Both the position numbers and the translations under genes were made by a program. Source: Thermoflexus sp042408365 (lineage in GTDB: Bacteria > Chloroflexota > Anaerolineae > Thermoflexales > Thermoflexaceae). From it: a DNA stretch of 14,759 nucleotides. Under the pieces are notes generated by a model. It ran no database searches, was not told where the DNA came from, and saw only the letters and a program-made list of their open reading frames with translations. The stretch is taken from assembly GCF_042408365.1 (NCBI RefSeq), contig NZ_JBHOQJ010000066.1, positions 1 to 14,759 on the forward strand, in the 5' to 3' direction. Positions 5,759 to 12,459 of this stretch are shown here, piece after piece; the stretch's first letter is position 1; each line of letters opens with the position of its first letter.

Positions 5759-6771
5759 GGGTGTGGCTCCTGGATCGAGGCTTCCACGAGAACGCGCTGC
5801 CAGTGGTGGCAGGCCACCCGACGGCCGCCCACTTCCTCGAGGGCCGGTTCCAGCTGACGGCAGACCTCATCGGCGTACGGGCAGCGGGGATGGAAGCGGC
5901 AGCCCGGGGGCGGGCGCCGCAGATCAGGGGGCACGCCTGGGATCGGGCGTTTCCCGGTTAGATCTCCCCGCAGCGTCGGCACCGCTTGAAGGAGGCCCCG
6001 GGCGTAGGGGTGGTATGGCGTCTCGAAAAGGGCCTCCGTAGGCGCCTCCTCCACGATCCGGCCCGCGTACATGATCAGAACCCGGCGAGCCGTCTTCGCC
6101 ACCACGGCCAGATCGTGGGTGAGCAGGAGCATGGTCAACCCCAGTTTCTCCTGGATCTCGCCCAGGATCTCCAGGATGTGGGCCTGGGTGATCACGTCCA
6201 GCGCCGTGGTGGGCTCATCCAGGATCAACAGGTGAGGGGTCATCAACAGGCTCATCGCGATCAGCACCCGCTGGCGCATCCCCCCGCTGAGCTCATGGGG
6301 GTAAGCCCGGAGCACCCGGGAGGGTTCCAGGCGGACCATGCGCAGGCACTGGGCGGCCCGTTCGAGGATCTCGCTGCGGGGCATGGGGTGATGCGCCCGA
6401 GCCGTCTCGATCATCTGCTCCGCGATGCGCATCACCGGGTTGAGGGCGTTCTGGGCGCCCTGGAAGATGATCGCGATATCCCGCCAGCGGCGCGCCCGCA
6501 TCTGAGCAGGGCTGAGCTGGAGGAGATCCACCGGTTCCCTGCCGCCATCCTCCCACCACAGCAGACGGCCGCTGGAGATGAAGCCGGGCGGCGGGACCAG
6601 GCGGATCAAGGCGAGGGCGGTGGTGCTCTTGCCGCTCCCGCTCTCCCCGACCAGGGCGACGAACTCCCCACGCCCCAGGTCAAACGACACGTTGTCCACG
6701 GCCACCAGGCGTCCATGTCGCCCGAGGTCGAAGGTGACCTGTAAATCGCGAACCTGCAATAGCGGCTTCAT
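5755..6771 (-). CDS. Oligopeptide/oligosaccharide ABC transporter ATP-binding protein, DppD/OppD type
   Basis: The second ATPase of the importer, 338 residues. It shows Walker A GESGSGKS (42-49), Q-loop Gln104, LSGGM as the ABC signature (161-165), Walker B LLILDEPTTALD (Asp185, Glu186) and switch His219. The C-terminal domain ends with the same four-cysteine pattern as its partner (Cys291, 297, 304, 321). It overlaps both neighbours by ATGA: its ATG at 6771 overlaps the permease stop, and its stop overlaps the DppF-type start. This is the classical DppBCDF gene order, which supports one co-translated complex. No unusual residues are seen; the Gln-to-Met change in the signature (LSGGM) is common in DppD/OppD. 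Confidence 0.94.
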   Translation of the reverse strand: MKPLLQVRDLQVTFDLGRHGRLVAVDNVSFDLGRGEFVALVGESGSGKSTTALALIRLVPPPGFISSGRLLWWEDGGREPVDLLQLSPAQMRARRWRDIAIIFQGAQNALNPVMRIAEQMIETARAHHPMPRSEILERAAQCLRMVRLEPSRVLRAYPHELSGGMRQRVLIAMSLLMTPHLLILDEPTTALDVITQAHILEILGEIQEKLGLTMLLLTHDLAVVAKTARRVLIMYAGRIVEEAPTEALFETPYHPYARGLLQAVPTLRGDLTGKRPIPGVPPDLRRPPPGCRFHPRCPYADEVCRQLEPALEEVGGRRVACHHWQRVLVEASIQEPHP

Positions 6772-7628
6772 GCTGGCGCTTGGAGACGAGGGTTCAGGAT
6801 TTCATCCAACCCGTGGGCGAAGAAGATGGCCCCCAGTTGGAAGAGGACGATCATCGCCATCGGCGCGATCACATAGTGCAGGGCGTTGGGGATGTAAATC
6901 GCGCCGGTCTGGAACACCGCCAGGTTGAGCATTGTGCCCCAGTTGGTGGGGGAGAAGGGAGCGAGCCCCAGGAAGATCAGCCCGACGCTGGCCGTGATGG
7001 CATCTCGCATGATCCGGATGAAGTGGATGACCACGAAGGGGGTCAGGTTAGGGAACAGCTCCCGCAGCACGATATGAGCCGTTCCCAGGCCCAGGACACG
7101 GGCGGCTTCGATGAACTCCCGCTCTTTGAGCGAGAGGATCTGGGAGCGGACAGCGCGGGCCAGCGGCCCCCACATCCACAGACTGATCAGCGCCGCAAAC
7201 CCCACCGGATCCCGCACCTGGAACACGGAGCCGATCAACAGGTAAACCGGCACGGCGGGCACGGTGAGCTGGATGTTTGTCAGCAGCATCAGGAACGCGT
7301 CCGCTGCGCCGCCGGAGTAGCCGGCGAGGGCGCCGACGCCCACCGCCAGGGTCGTGGTGAAGAGGGCGGTGAGGATCGCGATGGCCAACACATCCCGGGA
7401 GCCATGGACGATCTGGGCCAGCACATCCCGGCCGGCGTAATCTGTGCCCAGCGGATGGGCGAGGGAAGGGGGCCGGAAACGCTCCGCGTACTTCATAGTG
7501 GTGTCCAGGGGGACGAGCGCTGGCCCGATGAGGGCCATCAGCAGGTAACCGGCTAGGATCAAGCTGCCGATGGCTGCTCGTCGATTCCCCCGCAGCGCGC
7601 TCAACAGGTCAGCGATGAACGTGCCCAC
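6768..7628 (-). CDS. ABC transporter permease, DppC/OppC type
   Basis: Inner-membrane permease subunit of 286 residues with an N-terminal helix (about 18-39) and five further hydrophobic segments. Diagnostic features of DppC/OppC are the periplasmic HPLGTDYAGRDVL motif (58-70) and the cytoplasmic EAA loop EFIEAARVLGLGTAHIVLRE (171-190), which contacts the ATPase. Its gene starts one base after the DppB-type stop and overlaps the DppD-type start by four bases, so the permeases and ATPases are translationally linked. It forms a heterodimer with the DppB-type permease. Confidence 0.94.
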   Translation of the reverse strand: MGTFIADLLSALRGNRRAAIGSLILAGYLLMALIGPALVPLDTTMKYAERFRPPSLAHPLGTDYAGRDVLAQIVHGSRDVLAIAILTALFTTTLAVGVGALAGYSGGAADAFLMLLTNIQLTVPAVPVYLLIGSVFQVRDPVGFAALISLWMWGPLARAVRSQILSLKEREFIEAARVLGLGTAHIVLRELFPNLTPFVVIHFIRIMRDAITASVGLIFLGLAPFSPTNWGTMLNLAVFQTGAIYIPNALHYVIAPMAMIVLFQLGAIFFAHGLDEILNPRLQAPA

Positions 7629-7629
7629 C

Positions 7630-8616
7630 TCAATCCTCCATCCGGATGCGCGGATCCAGCAGCGGGTAAACCAAGTCGGTGATCAGGTTGGCCATCACAA
7701 TGGCCACCGTGGTGAGGATCAGCAGCCCCCGCATCATGCCGTAGTCCCGATGATCGAGGGCGAACTTGAAGAACCAGCCGATCCCGGGGTAGTGGAAGAC
7801 GGTTTCGATCAGGACGGAGCCTCCGAACATCCCTCCCAAGGCCAGGGCGAGGCCGGTGACCAGCGGCAGGATCGCGTTGCGGCCGAGGTAGTGGGTGAGG
7901 ATGCGGCGCTCCCTTAGACCCCGGGCGCGGGCGAAGGCGATGAAATCCTCGCCCAGGACCGAGATGGCGCTCCCCTTCATCGCCAGGGCCCAGGCCCCGA
8001 TGCTCTCCAGGGTGTAAGCCAGGATCGGCAACGCGGCGTGATGCAACACGCTGAGGATAAAGGGAAGATTGAATCCGGGGGTCAAGCTGCTGTCATAAGC
8101 CCCTTTGGACGGAAACCATTTCAAATTAAGGGCGAAGACAATAAGCAGAAGAAGGGCGGTCAGATAATCCGGCGTGGCGTCCGTGAGGGAGGCGTAGCTG
8201 GTGATCAGGGGATCCAGCCAGGTGCGCCGGCGGACCGCGATCATGAGCCCGAGCAGGACGCCGATCCCGAAACTCAGGAGGAGGGCGGTTGAGAGGACGA
8301 ACACGGTCCAGGGCAGGGCCTGGACGAGGATCTGATTGACTGAGATCCGGTAGAAGTAGGAAAACCCCAGGTTCCCGCGCAGCAGCTCCCCAAGCCATTC
8401 CAAATAGCGGTCCAGAAGCGGGCGGGTCGGATCGTAACCGACCATGCTGCGCACCTGGGCGTAGGCCACCTCGATCGAGACCCCGCGGGCCTGGGCGATC
8501 TCCTGGGCCATCAGGTAAAAGATATCCCCGGGCGCCTTTTCCACCACCACGAAGGTGAGGGTGGCGACCAGCCAGATGGTGAAAAACGCCAGGAACACCC
8601 GCTGGAGCCATCGCAT
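7630..8616 (-). CDS. ABC transporter permease, DppB/OppB type
   Basis: The first permease of the cluster, 328 residues, with an N-terminal transmembrane helix (about 6-25) and further hydrophobic segments. It shows the EAA loop FIAFARARGLRERRILTHYL (225-244) and the conserved DppB end ETVFHYPGIGWFFKFALDHRDY (271-292). An insert at about 38-95 between helices 1 and 2 is the usual periplasmic domain. ATG 8616 follows GAAGAGGAT on the minus strand. It is separated from the upstream binding-protein gene by 137 bases that contain a strong hairpin, unlike the ATGA overlaps elsewhere in the unit, so expression of permeases and binding protein can differ. Confidence 0.93.
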   Translation of the reverse strand: MRWLQRVFLAFFTIWLVATLTFVVVEKAPGDIFYLMAQEIAQARGVSIEVAYAQVRSMVGYDPTRPLLDRYLEWLGELLRGNLGFSYFYRISVNQILVQALPWTVFVLSTALLLSFGIGVLLGLMIAVRRRTWLDPLITSYASLTDATPDYLTALLLLIVFALNLKWFPSKGAYDSSLTPGFNLPFILSVLHHAALPILAYTLESIGAWALAMKGSAISVLGEDFIAFARARGLRERRILTHYLGRNAILPLVTGLALALGGMFGGSVLIETVFHYPGIGWFFKFALDHRDYGMMRGLLILTTVAIVMANLITDLVYPLLDPRIRMED

Positions 8617-8681
8617 TCTGAACCGATCCTCTTCTCAAGAATCCGCCTGGGAGCGCGGGCTTTGACCATGGTAGCACTGCG

Positions 8682-8727
8682 CTGCGGGGTTGGGGAGCCT
8701 CGAGAGCCCGCTTCCCCAACCCCGCAG
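8682..8727 (-). terminator. Intra-operon hairpin between binding-protein and permease genes
   Basis: A perfect 15-bp stem (CTGCGGGGTTGGGGA 8682-8696 with 8713-8727) with a 16-base loop sits 27 bases after the binding-protein stop. No T-tract follows on the minus strand. In this position such stems typically cause partial termination or block 3' exonucleases, giving more binding protein than permease. The stem is seen directly; the role is inferred. Confidence 0.6.
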
Positions 8728-8753
8728 ACCTCATGGCGGGCCAGATTCCGGCT

Positions 8754-10565
8754 CTATCGAGCGGGTTTCAAGATGCCCTGGATGAGAAGATGGGCATAGA
8801 ACCGCTCGATCGCGCCTGGCGCCACCGTCCATAGCGGATCGTTCTCCGCCGGCCACCCGGTCACCCGCAGGCCGTCCACGTGGAAGATCATCAGCCGCTT
8901 CTCCAGCAGGCTGAGGACCGGCAGGTTCTCATTGGTGATCCAGGCCAGCTGGCGGACGATTGCCTTCTGGCGCTCCGGATCCGGCTCCTTCAGCAGGTTG
9001 TCCAGTGCCTGGGCGATGTCCACACCCTCCCCTTGAGGCCCCTTCGCGGCCTTCATGAGGTCCTTCGCCCCGGTGAACTCGGCGGCCTCCCCCAGGTAGA
9101 GGCGGTAATAGCCGGTGTGCGGGTGGGCGGTGCCCCACCACGCGCTGCCGAATTGGATCGCCATATCGAACTGGCCGCCTCGCAGGGTGGTGGGATAGAC
9201 GCCGGGCTCAACCGCCCGGGCCCGGACCTGGAAGCCCTGGTTGTTCAGTTGGGTGGCGATGGCCTCCGCGGCCAACACCCAGTCGGTGGCGCCCGCCTGG
9301 GCCAGGATCTCAAACTCCGGGGTCCGACCGGCCGGATCCCGCCATTTGCCGTCCGGCCCCTTCCGCCAGCCCAGCTCCGTCAGCAGCGCTTCCCCCTTCG
9401 CCGGGTCGAAGTTATAGGCGGTGAGGGAGCCCAGGAAGTCCTTCCCCAGCCACTGCTCCTCGAAGGACTTGAGGACACCGTGGGAATACGGGGCGGAGGT
9501 CAACCCGGCGAAATAGGCCACCTCCCGGACCTTGTCGCGGTCGATGAAATAGGCGATGGCCTGGCGGAAGCGCACATCGTTGAAGGGCGCCTTGCGGAGG
9601 TTGAAGAGCAAGGCGAACTCCGAAAGATCCGTGACCAAGCGGAGGCGCGTCTGAGGCTGGCGCTGCAGGATCTGGTCGGCGACGTCCTTCGGGGCGGCGG
9701 CGTGGCTGGCGTCCAGCTCCCCGGCCAGATGGAATGCCCACATCACCTCGTTGGAGGTCCAGCGCAGGAAGCGGATGCGGTCGATGCCGATGGTCTGCGC
9801 CGCGTAGTGATGAGGGTTCTTCACCAAGATCATCTCCGAAGCGCTGACGCTCTCCACCTGGAAGGGGCCGATGGCGATCGGTTTCTCAGGCTTGAAATTA
9901 GTGACCTCTTGACGGACCTTGTTCAGCGCCTCCTCGGCCTCCGGGCCGGTCTGGCCCAGCCACTTGGCGGCTTCCTCAGCGAACTTCCCATAGGCGGTCA
10001 CGTTGACTAGGATCGGGGCGCTGCTGATGAGGGCCTTCGGGTTCGCCAAGGGCTGCTTCCAGACGATGACCGCCGTCCGGTCGTCGGGGGTCTCCACCCG
10101 ATCCACCTCGCCAGGCCAGTTCCACATCAGCTTCATGAGGATAAAGGAGGCCCACACATCCTTGCTGGTGAGGGGGGTTCCATCCGACCAGCCGGTCTGG
10201 CGCAGCCGGAAAGTGATGCGCTCGGGGGTTTCCTCAAAGGATTCCGCCAGGCTGGGGATCGCCTCGCCAGTGCCGGGGACGTAGATCAGCAGCGGCTGGA
10301 AGACGAACCACCACGCCCCGCCGACGCCGCCGGGAGCAAAGGGGTTGCCATGGTAGGCGGGCGGGACCTCCCACCCGGTTCCCAGCACGAACTCCTTCGG
10401 TCGGGGGACTGGGGTGGGGGTGACCACTTTCTCGACCACGATGGGGGTTGGGGAGGCCGCTGGGGCGGGAGGCGGAGTGGGCGTGGGAGCACAGGCTCCC
10501 AGCAGCAAGGCCAGCGCCGCCAGCGCGAGGGAGAGGCGCAGCGTCATACCGGATCCTCGGGACAT
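8754..10565 (-). CDS. Family-5 extracellular solute-binding lipoprotein (oligosaccharide/peptide binding)
   Basis: Substrate receptor of the importer, 603 residues, SBP_bac_5 class. A lipoprotein signal peptide is clear: a short basic start, a hydrophobic run (about 9-22) and lipobox LGAC with the lipidated Cys25. A Pro/Thr-rich linker follows (about 26-57, with repeated PTP units) that spaces the domain off the membrane. The mature domain opens with VLGTGWEVPPAYHGN and has the family signature region AESFEETPERITFRLR...WSDGTPLTSKDVW. The ATG at 10565 has an excellent Shine-Dalgarno (GAGAGGAGG); an internal ATG at residue 7 is less favoured. It lies 16 bases after the LacI-family gene. Family-5 binding proteins with known beta-oligosaccharide ligands occur in Thermotoga, which fits the enzymes here, but peptide binding cannot be excluded from sequence alone. 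Confidence 0.93.
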   Translation of the reverse strand: MSRGSGMTLRLSLALAALALLLGACAPTPTPPPAPAASPTPIVVEKVVTPTPVPRPKEFVLGTGWEVPPAYHGNPFAPGGVGGAWWFVFQPLLIYVPGTGEAIPSLAESFEETPERITFRLRQTGWSDGTPLTSKDVWASFILMKLMWNWPGEVDRVETPDDRTAVIVWKQPLANPKALISSAPILVNVTAYGKFAEEAAKWLGQTGPEAEEALNKVRQEVTNFKPEKPIAIGPFQVESVSASEMILVKNPHHYAAQTIGIDRIRFLRWTSNEVMWAFHLAGELDASHAAAPKDVADQILQRQPQTRLRLVTDLSEFALLFNLRKAPFNDVRFRQAIAYFIDRDKVREVAYFAGLTSAPYSHGVLKSFEEQWLGKDFLGSLTAYNFDPAKGEALLTELGWRKGPDGKWRDPAGRTPEFEILAQAGATDWVLAAEAIATQLNNQGFQVRARAVEPGVYPTTLRGGQFDMAIQFGSAWWGTAHPHTGYYRLYLGEAAEFTGAKDLMKAAKGPQGEGVDIAQALDNLLKEPDPERQKAIVRQLAWITNENLPVLSLLEKRLMIFHVDGLRVTGWPAENDPLWTVAPGAIERFYAHLLIQGILKPAR

Positions 10566-10581
10566 GGCGAACCTCCTCTCA

Positions 10582-11586
10582 TTAGGATGGGATTAGAGGA
10601 CTCCCGCACGACTGCCGCACGACCAATTGCGTTTCGATCCGGATATGCAGGGCGGGCTGCTCGGGGTTCTTCGTGAGGTCCAGCAGCCGCGCGACGGCCA
10701 AAGCGGCCATCTTGGATCGGAAGACCCGCATTGTGGTCAATGGAGGATCGGTGTGCACAGCCAGGGGGTCGTCGTCGAAGCCAACCACCGCGATGTCCTT
10801 GGGGATCTGTAAGCCGCGCGCCCGGATCGCTCGCATCGCGCTGGCAGCCGTTGGATCATTCGCCGCGACCACGGCGGTGGGCCGGGTGCGCTCCAACAAT
10901 CGATTCATTGCCGCAAACCCCCCTTCGAAACCCCGCTCGCCCTCCGCCACCAGCTCCGGATCGAACATGAGGTGGTGGGCCTCGAGGGCCTGGCGATAGC
11001 CCTCGAATCGCTCTCGGAAGCTCAGGTTGTCCATGGTCTCTGTGACGAAAGCGATCCGTCGATGCCCCAAGCGGATCAAATGAGCCGTCGCCTGAAACGC
11101 CCCTCCGATGTTGTCCGTGAAGACGCTATCCACCCCCGGGAGATGGTTATCGACCAGCACCAAGGGGATGCCTCGCTCCTTCAGGGATTGGATCAGGGTA
11201 GGGGAGAGATCACATCCCACTAGGAGTAGACCATCGACGCGGTTCTCCTTGATCAAAGGGGGCAAGGTCTCATCTTCGACCATAGCGAAATGGAGGTGAT
11301 ACCGGTGTCGACGCAGCTCCCGCTCAACGGCCGTCAGGATCTCGCCGTAGAAGGTATGGGGGGAGAGGGATTGGATGGCGTGGATCAGGAACCCGATGTT
11401 TTCCGTACGGCGCAAAACCAGGCTACGGGCGGCCATATCCGGGGCGTAGCCCAGCTCCTCAGCGATCCGGAGGATCCGCTCCCGGGTCGCTGGATCTACC
11501 CGTCCGCGTCCGCTCAGGGCCCGGGAAACGGTGGCGACTGAAACGCCCGCTCGTTGTGCAATCGATTTCAATGTCGCGTTTTTCAT
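10582..11586 (-). CDS. LacI-family transcriptional regulator of the sugar locus
   Basis: Sugar-responsive DNA-binding regulator of 334 residues. The N-terminal helix-turn-helix is canonical (TLKSIAQRAGVSVATVSRAL, 5-24), followed by the hinge region ELGYAPDMAARSL (44-56). The periplasmic-binding-protein-like effector domain (about 62-330) includes VDGLLLVGCD, VVAANDPTAASAMRA and VVGFDDDPLA. It is the promoter-proximal gene of the minus-strand locus, 16 bases before the binding-protein gene, so it probably controls its own operon by repression relieved by an imported sugar. No Shine-Dalgarno is visible before ATG 11586, so the message may be leaderless or poorly translated. The A/T-rich block immediately upstream is the likely promoter/operator. 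Confidence 0.94.
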   Translation of the reverse strand: MKNATLKSIAQRAGVSVATVSRALSGRGRVDPATRERILRIAEELGYAPDMAARSLVLRRTENIGFLIHAIQSLSPHTFYGEILTAVERELRRHRYHLHFAMVEDETLPPLIKENRVDGLLLVGCDLSPTLIQSLKERGIPLVLVDNHLPGVDSVFTDNIGGAFQATAHLIRLGHRRIAFVTETMDNLSFRERFEGYRQALEAHHLMFDPELVAEGERGFEGGFAAMNRLLERTRPTAVVAANDPTAASAMRAIRARGLQIPKDIAVVGFDDDPLAVHTDPPLTTMRVFRSKMAALAVARLLDLTKNPEQPALHIRIETQLVVRQSCGSPLIPS

Positions 11587-11740
11587 GCCGGTATTATTGA
11601 ACTAAAATATCAAAATTATGATGGAATTTAGAAAATTATAGTCAATTTAATCCGAGAAATTTTCAATAATTTCGTGTTCAAAATGTTGAATAATTTGAGA
11701 AATCGTTTTCGCAGCTATTTTACTCAGAACCGAAGGAGTT
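11587..11740. promoter_or_regulatory. A/T-rich divergent promoter/operator block upstream of the LacI-family gene
   Basis: From 11581 to 11700 only 28 of 120 bases are G or C, in otherwise GC-rich DNA. On the minus strand TTGACT (11646-11641) and CATAAT (11621-11616) could be promoter boxes with a long 19-base spacer, and TATAAT-like strings abound. Possible operator sites are GAAATCGTTTTC (11699-11710, 10 of 12 positions palindromic around a central CG, as in LacI-family operators), GAAATTTTC (11656-11664) and TTCAA-AATG-TTGAA (11677-11690). TTCAATAATTT (11662-11672) recurs as TTGAATAATTT (11686-11696), and its inverted core ATTATTGAA occurs at 11593-11601. Confidence 0.5.
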
Positions 11741-11759
11741 GTCAAGAGGGAGGTGCAAC

Positions 11760-11801
11760 GTGACTGTTCATGCGCTGGTGGACCCTAATGGGTGGAGATA
11801 G
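11760..11801 (+). CDS. Possible 13-residue leader peptide or chance mini-ORF
   Basis: A GTG at 11760 preceded by GAGGGAGGTG opens a 13-codon frame (MTVHALVDPNGWR) ended by TAG. The ribosome-binding site is strong for such a short frame. It lies 192 bases before the mutase gene and is followed by hairpins. It may be a leader peptide, the relic of a decayed gene, or chance. Confidence 0.15.
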   Translation: MTVHALVDPNGWR

Positions 11802-11866
11802 AGCCCTGATCCGCTGCTGGCAGGAGGGCCCTGCCTTTCCGGATCTTCCCTCCCCACGTTGCAAGG

Positions 11867-11910
11867 TTTAGGGGCGAGCTGGGTGCCCTGGTGCCCGGCT
11901 CGCCCCTAAA
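11867..11910. repeat. Long intergenic hairpin with TAGGGGC/GCCCCTA arms
   Basis: A perfect 13-bp stem (TTTAGGGGCGAGC 11867-11879 with 11898-11910) encloses an 18-base GC-rich loop. It lies between divergent genes, so a simple terminator role is not obvious. Its arms share the core TAGGGGC/GCCCCTA with the hairpin at 13495-13533, suggesting a dispersed small dyad element. Confidence 0.5.
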
Positions 11911-11993
11911 TCCTCTGCGAGAGTGGGCGTTCCGGGCCGCCGCTCGTAAAATAAAAGCGAACGCTCGATCGATCCCATCCGGTGAGGTCCGTT

Positions 11994-12431
11994 ATGGGTC
12001 GTAAGATCCGCGTGCTCATTGCGAAACCGGGGCTGGACGGCCATGATCGCGGCGCCAAGGTGATCGCCCGGGCCCTTCGGGATGCGGGGTTTGAGGTGAT
12101 CTACACGGGCTTGCGGCAGACCCCTGAGATGATCGCCGAAGCGGCGCTGCAGGAGGATGTGGATGTGGTCGGCCTCTCGATCCTCTCCGGCGCTCATCTG
12201 ACGTTGCTTCCCCGCGTGGTGGAGGAGCTCCGGAAGCGGGGCCTGGACGATGTGTTGGTGATCGCTGGAGGGATCATCCCGGAGGAGGATGTCCCTGCTT
12301 TGAAGGCGGCAGGTATCCGGGAGATTTTCAGGCCTGGAGCCAGCACGGAGAGCATCGTCCGATTCATCTGCGATCACTTCGGCATCCGGCCTGAGGATCT
12401 CCGAGCGGCTGGGGAGCCGGTGGCCTCCTGA
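11994..12431 (+). CDS. B12-binding (small) subunit of an acyl-CoA mutase
   Basis: Stand-alone cobalamin-binding domain of the methylmalonyl-CoA mutase family, 145 residues. It carries the base-off/His-on signature: DGHDRG (Asp15, His17, Gly20), the SxL motif (Ser62-Ile-Leu64) and the later GG pair (Gly92-93). With a catalytic large subunit it would rearrange an acyl-CoA carbon skeleton, usually methylmalonyl-CoA to succinyl-CoA in propionate or branched-chain metabolism. Isobutyryl- or 2-hydroxyisobutyryl-CoA mutases have the same split design and cannot be excluded. ATG 11994 is chosen over the in-frame GTG 11982 because that GTG is part of the Shine-Dalgarno GGTGAGG. The large subunit is not in this window. 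The chaperone gene follows after 28 bases. Confidence 0.9.
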   Translation: MGRKIRVLIAKPGLDGHDRGAKVIARALRDAGFEVIYTGLRQTPEMIAEAALQEDVDVVGLSILSGAHLTLLPRVVEELRKRGLDDVLVIAGGIIPEEDVPALKAAGIREIFRPGASTESIVRFICDHFGIRPEDLRAAGEPVAS

Positions 12432-12459
12432 ACTGATCCATCGTGGAGGAATGCTCCTG

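Larger units (their letters stand above)
11741..11993. other. Remaining gene-free part of the divergent intergenic region
   Basis: GC content returns to normal here. The stretch holds a 9-bp inverted repeat (TGCAACGTG 11754-11762 with CACGTTGCA 11855-11863), a 14-codon mini-ORF (11760-11801), the large hairpin at 11867-11910, and a TAAAAT box at 11947-11952 that could be a -10 element for the mutase gene. GGTGAGG (11981-11987) is the mutase Shine-Dalgarno. No B12 riboswitch core was recognised despite the B12-related genes downstream. Confidence 0.4.

Noticed and set aside
4787..5857. 356-codon plus-strand frame opposite the ATPase genes
   Set aside because: It is antisense to two ATPases with all ABC motifs intact and shows no domain of its own.
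4866..5920. Similar stretches near 4870-4900 and 5880-5910 as a DNA repeat
   Set aside because: They encode the same cysteine motif (PPGCRFHPRCPYA) at the ends of the two paralogous ATPases; the similarity is protein homology, not a mobile repeat.
8880..10010. 376-codon plus-strand frame opposite the binding-protein gene
   Set aside because: Long antisense frames are expected in GC-rich coding DNA; the minus strand encodes a complete lipoprotein with signal peptide and family motifs.
11741..11993. Cobalamin riboswitch before the B12-dependent mutase genes
   Set aside because: No B12-box-like GCCACTG core or matching multi-stem layout was found; only isolated hairpins are seen.
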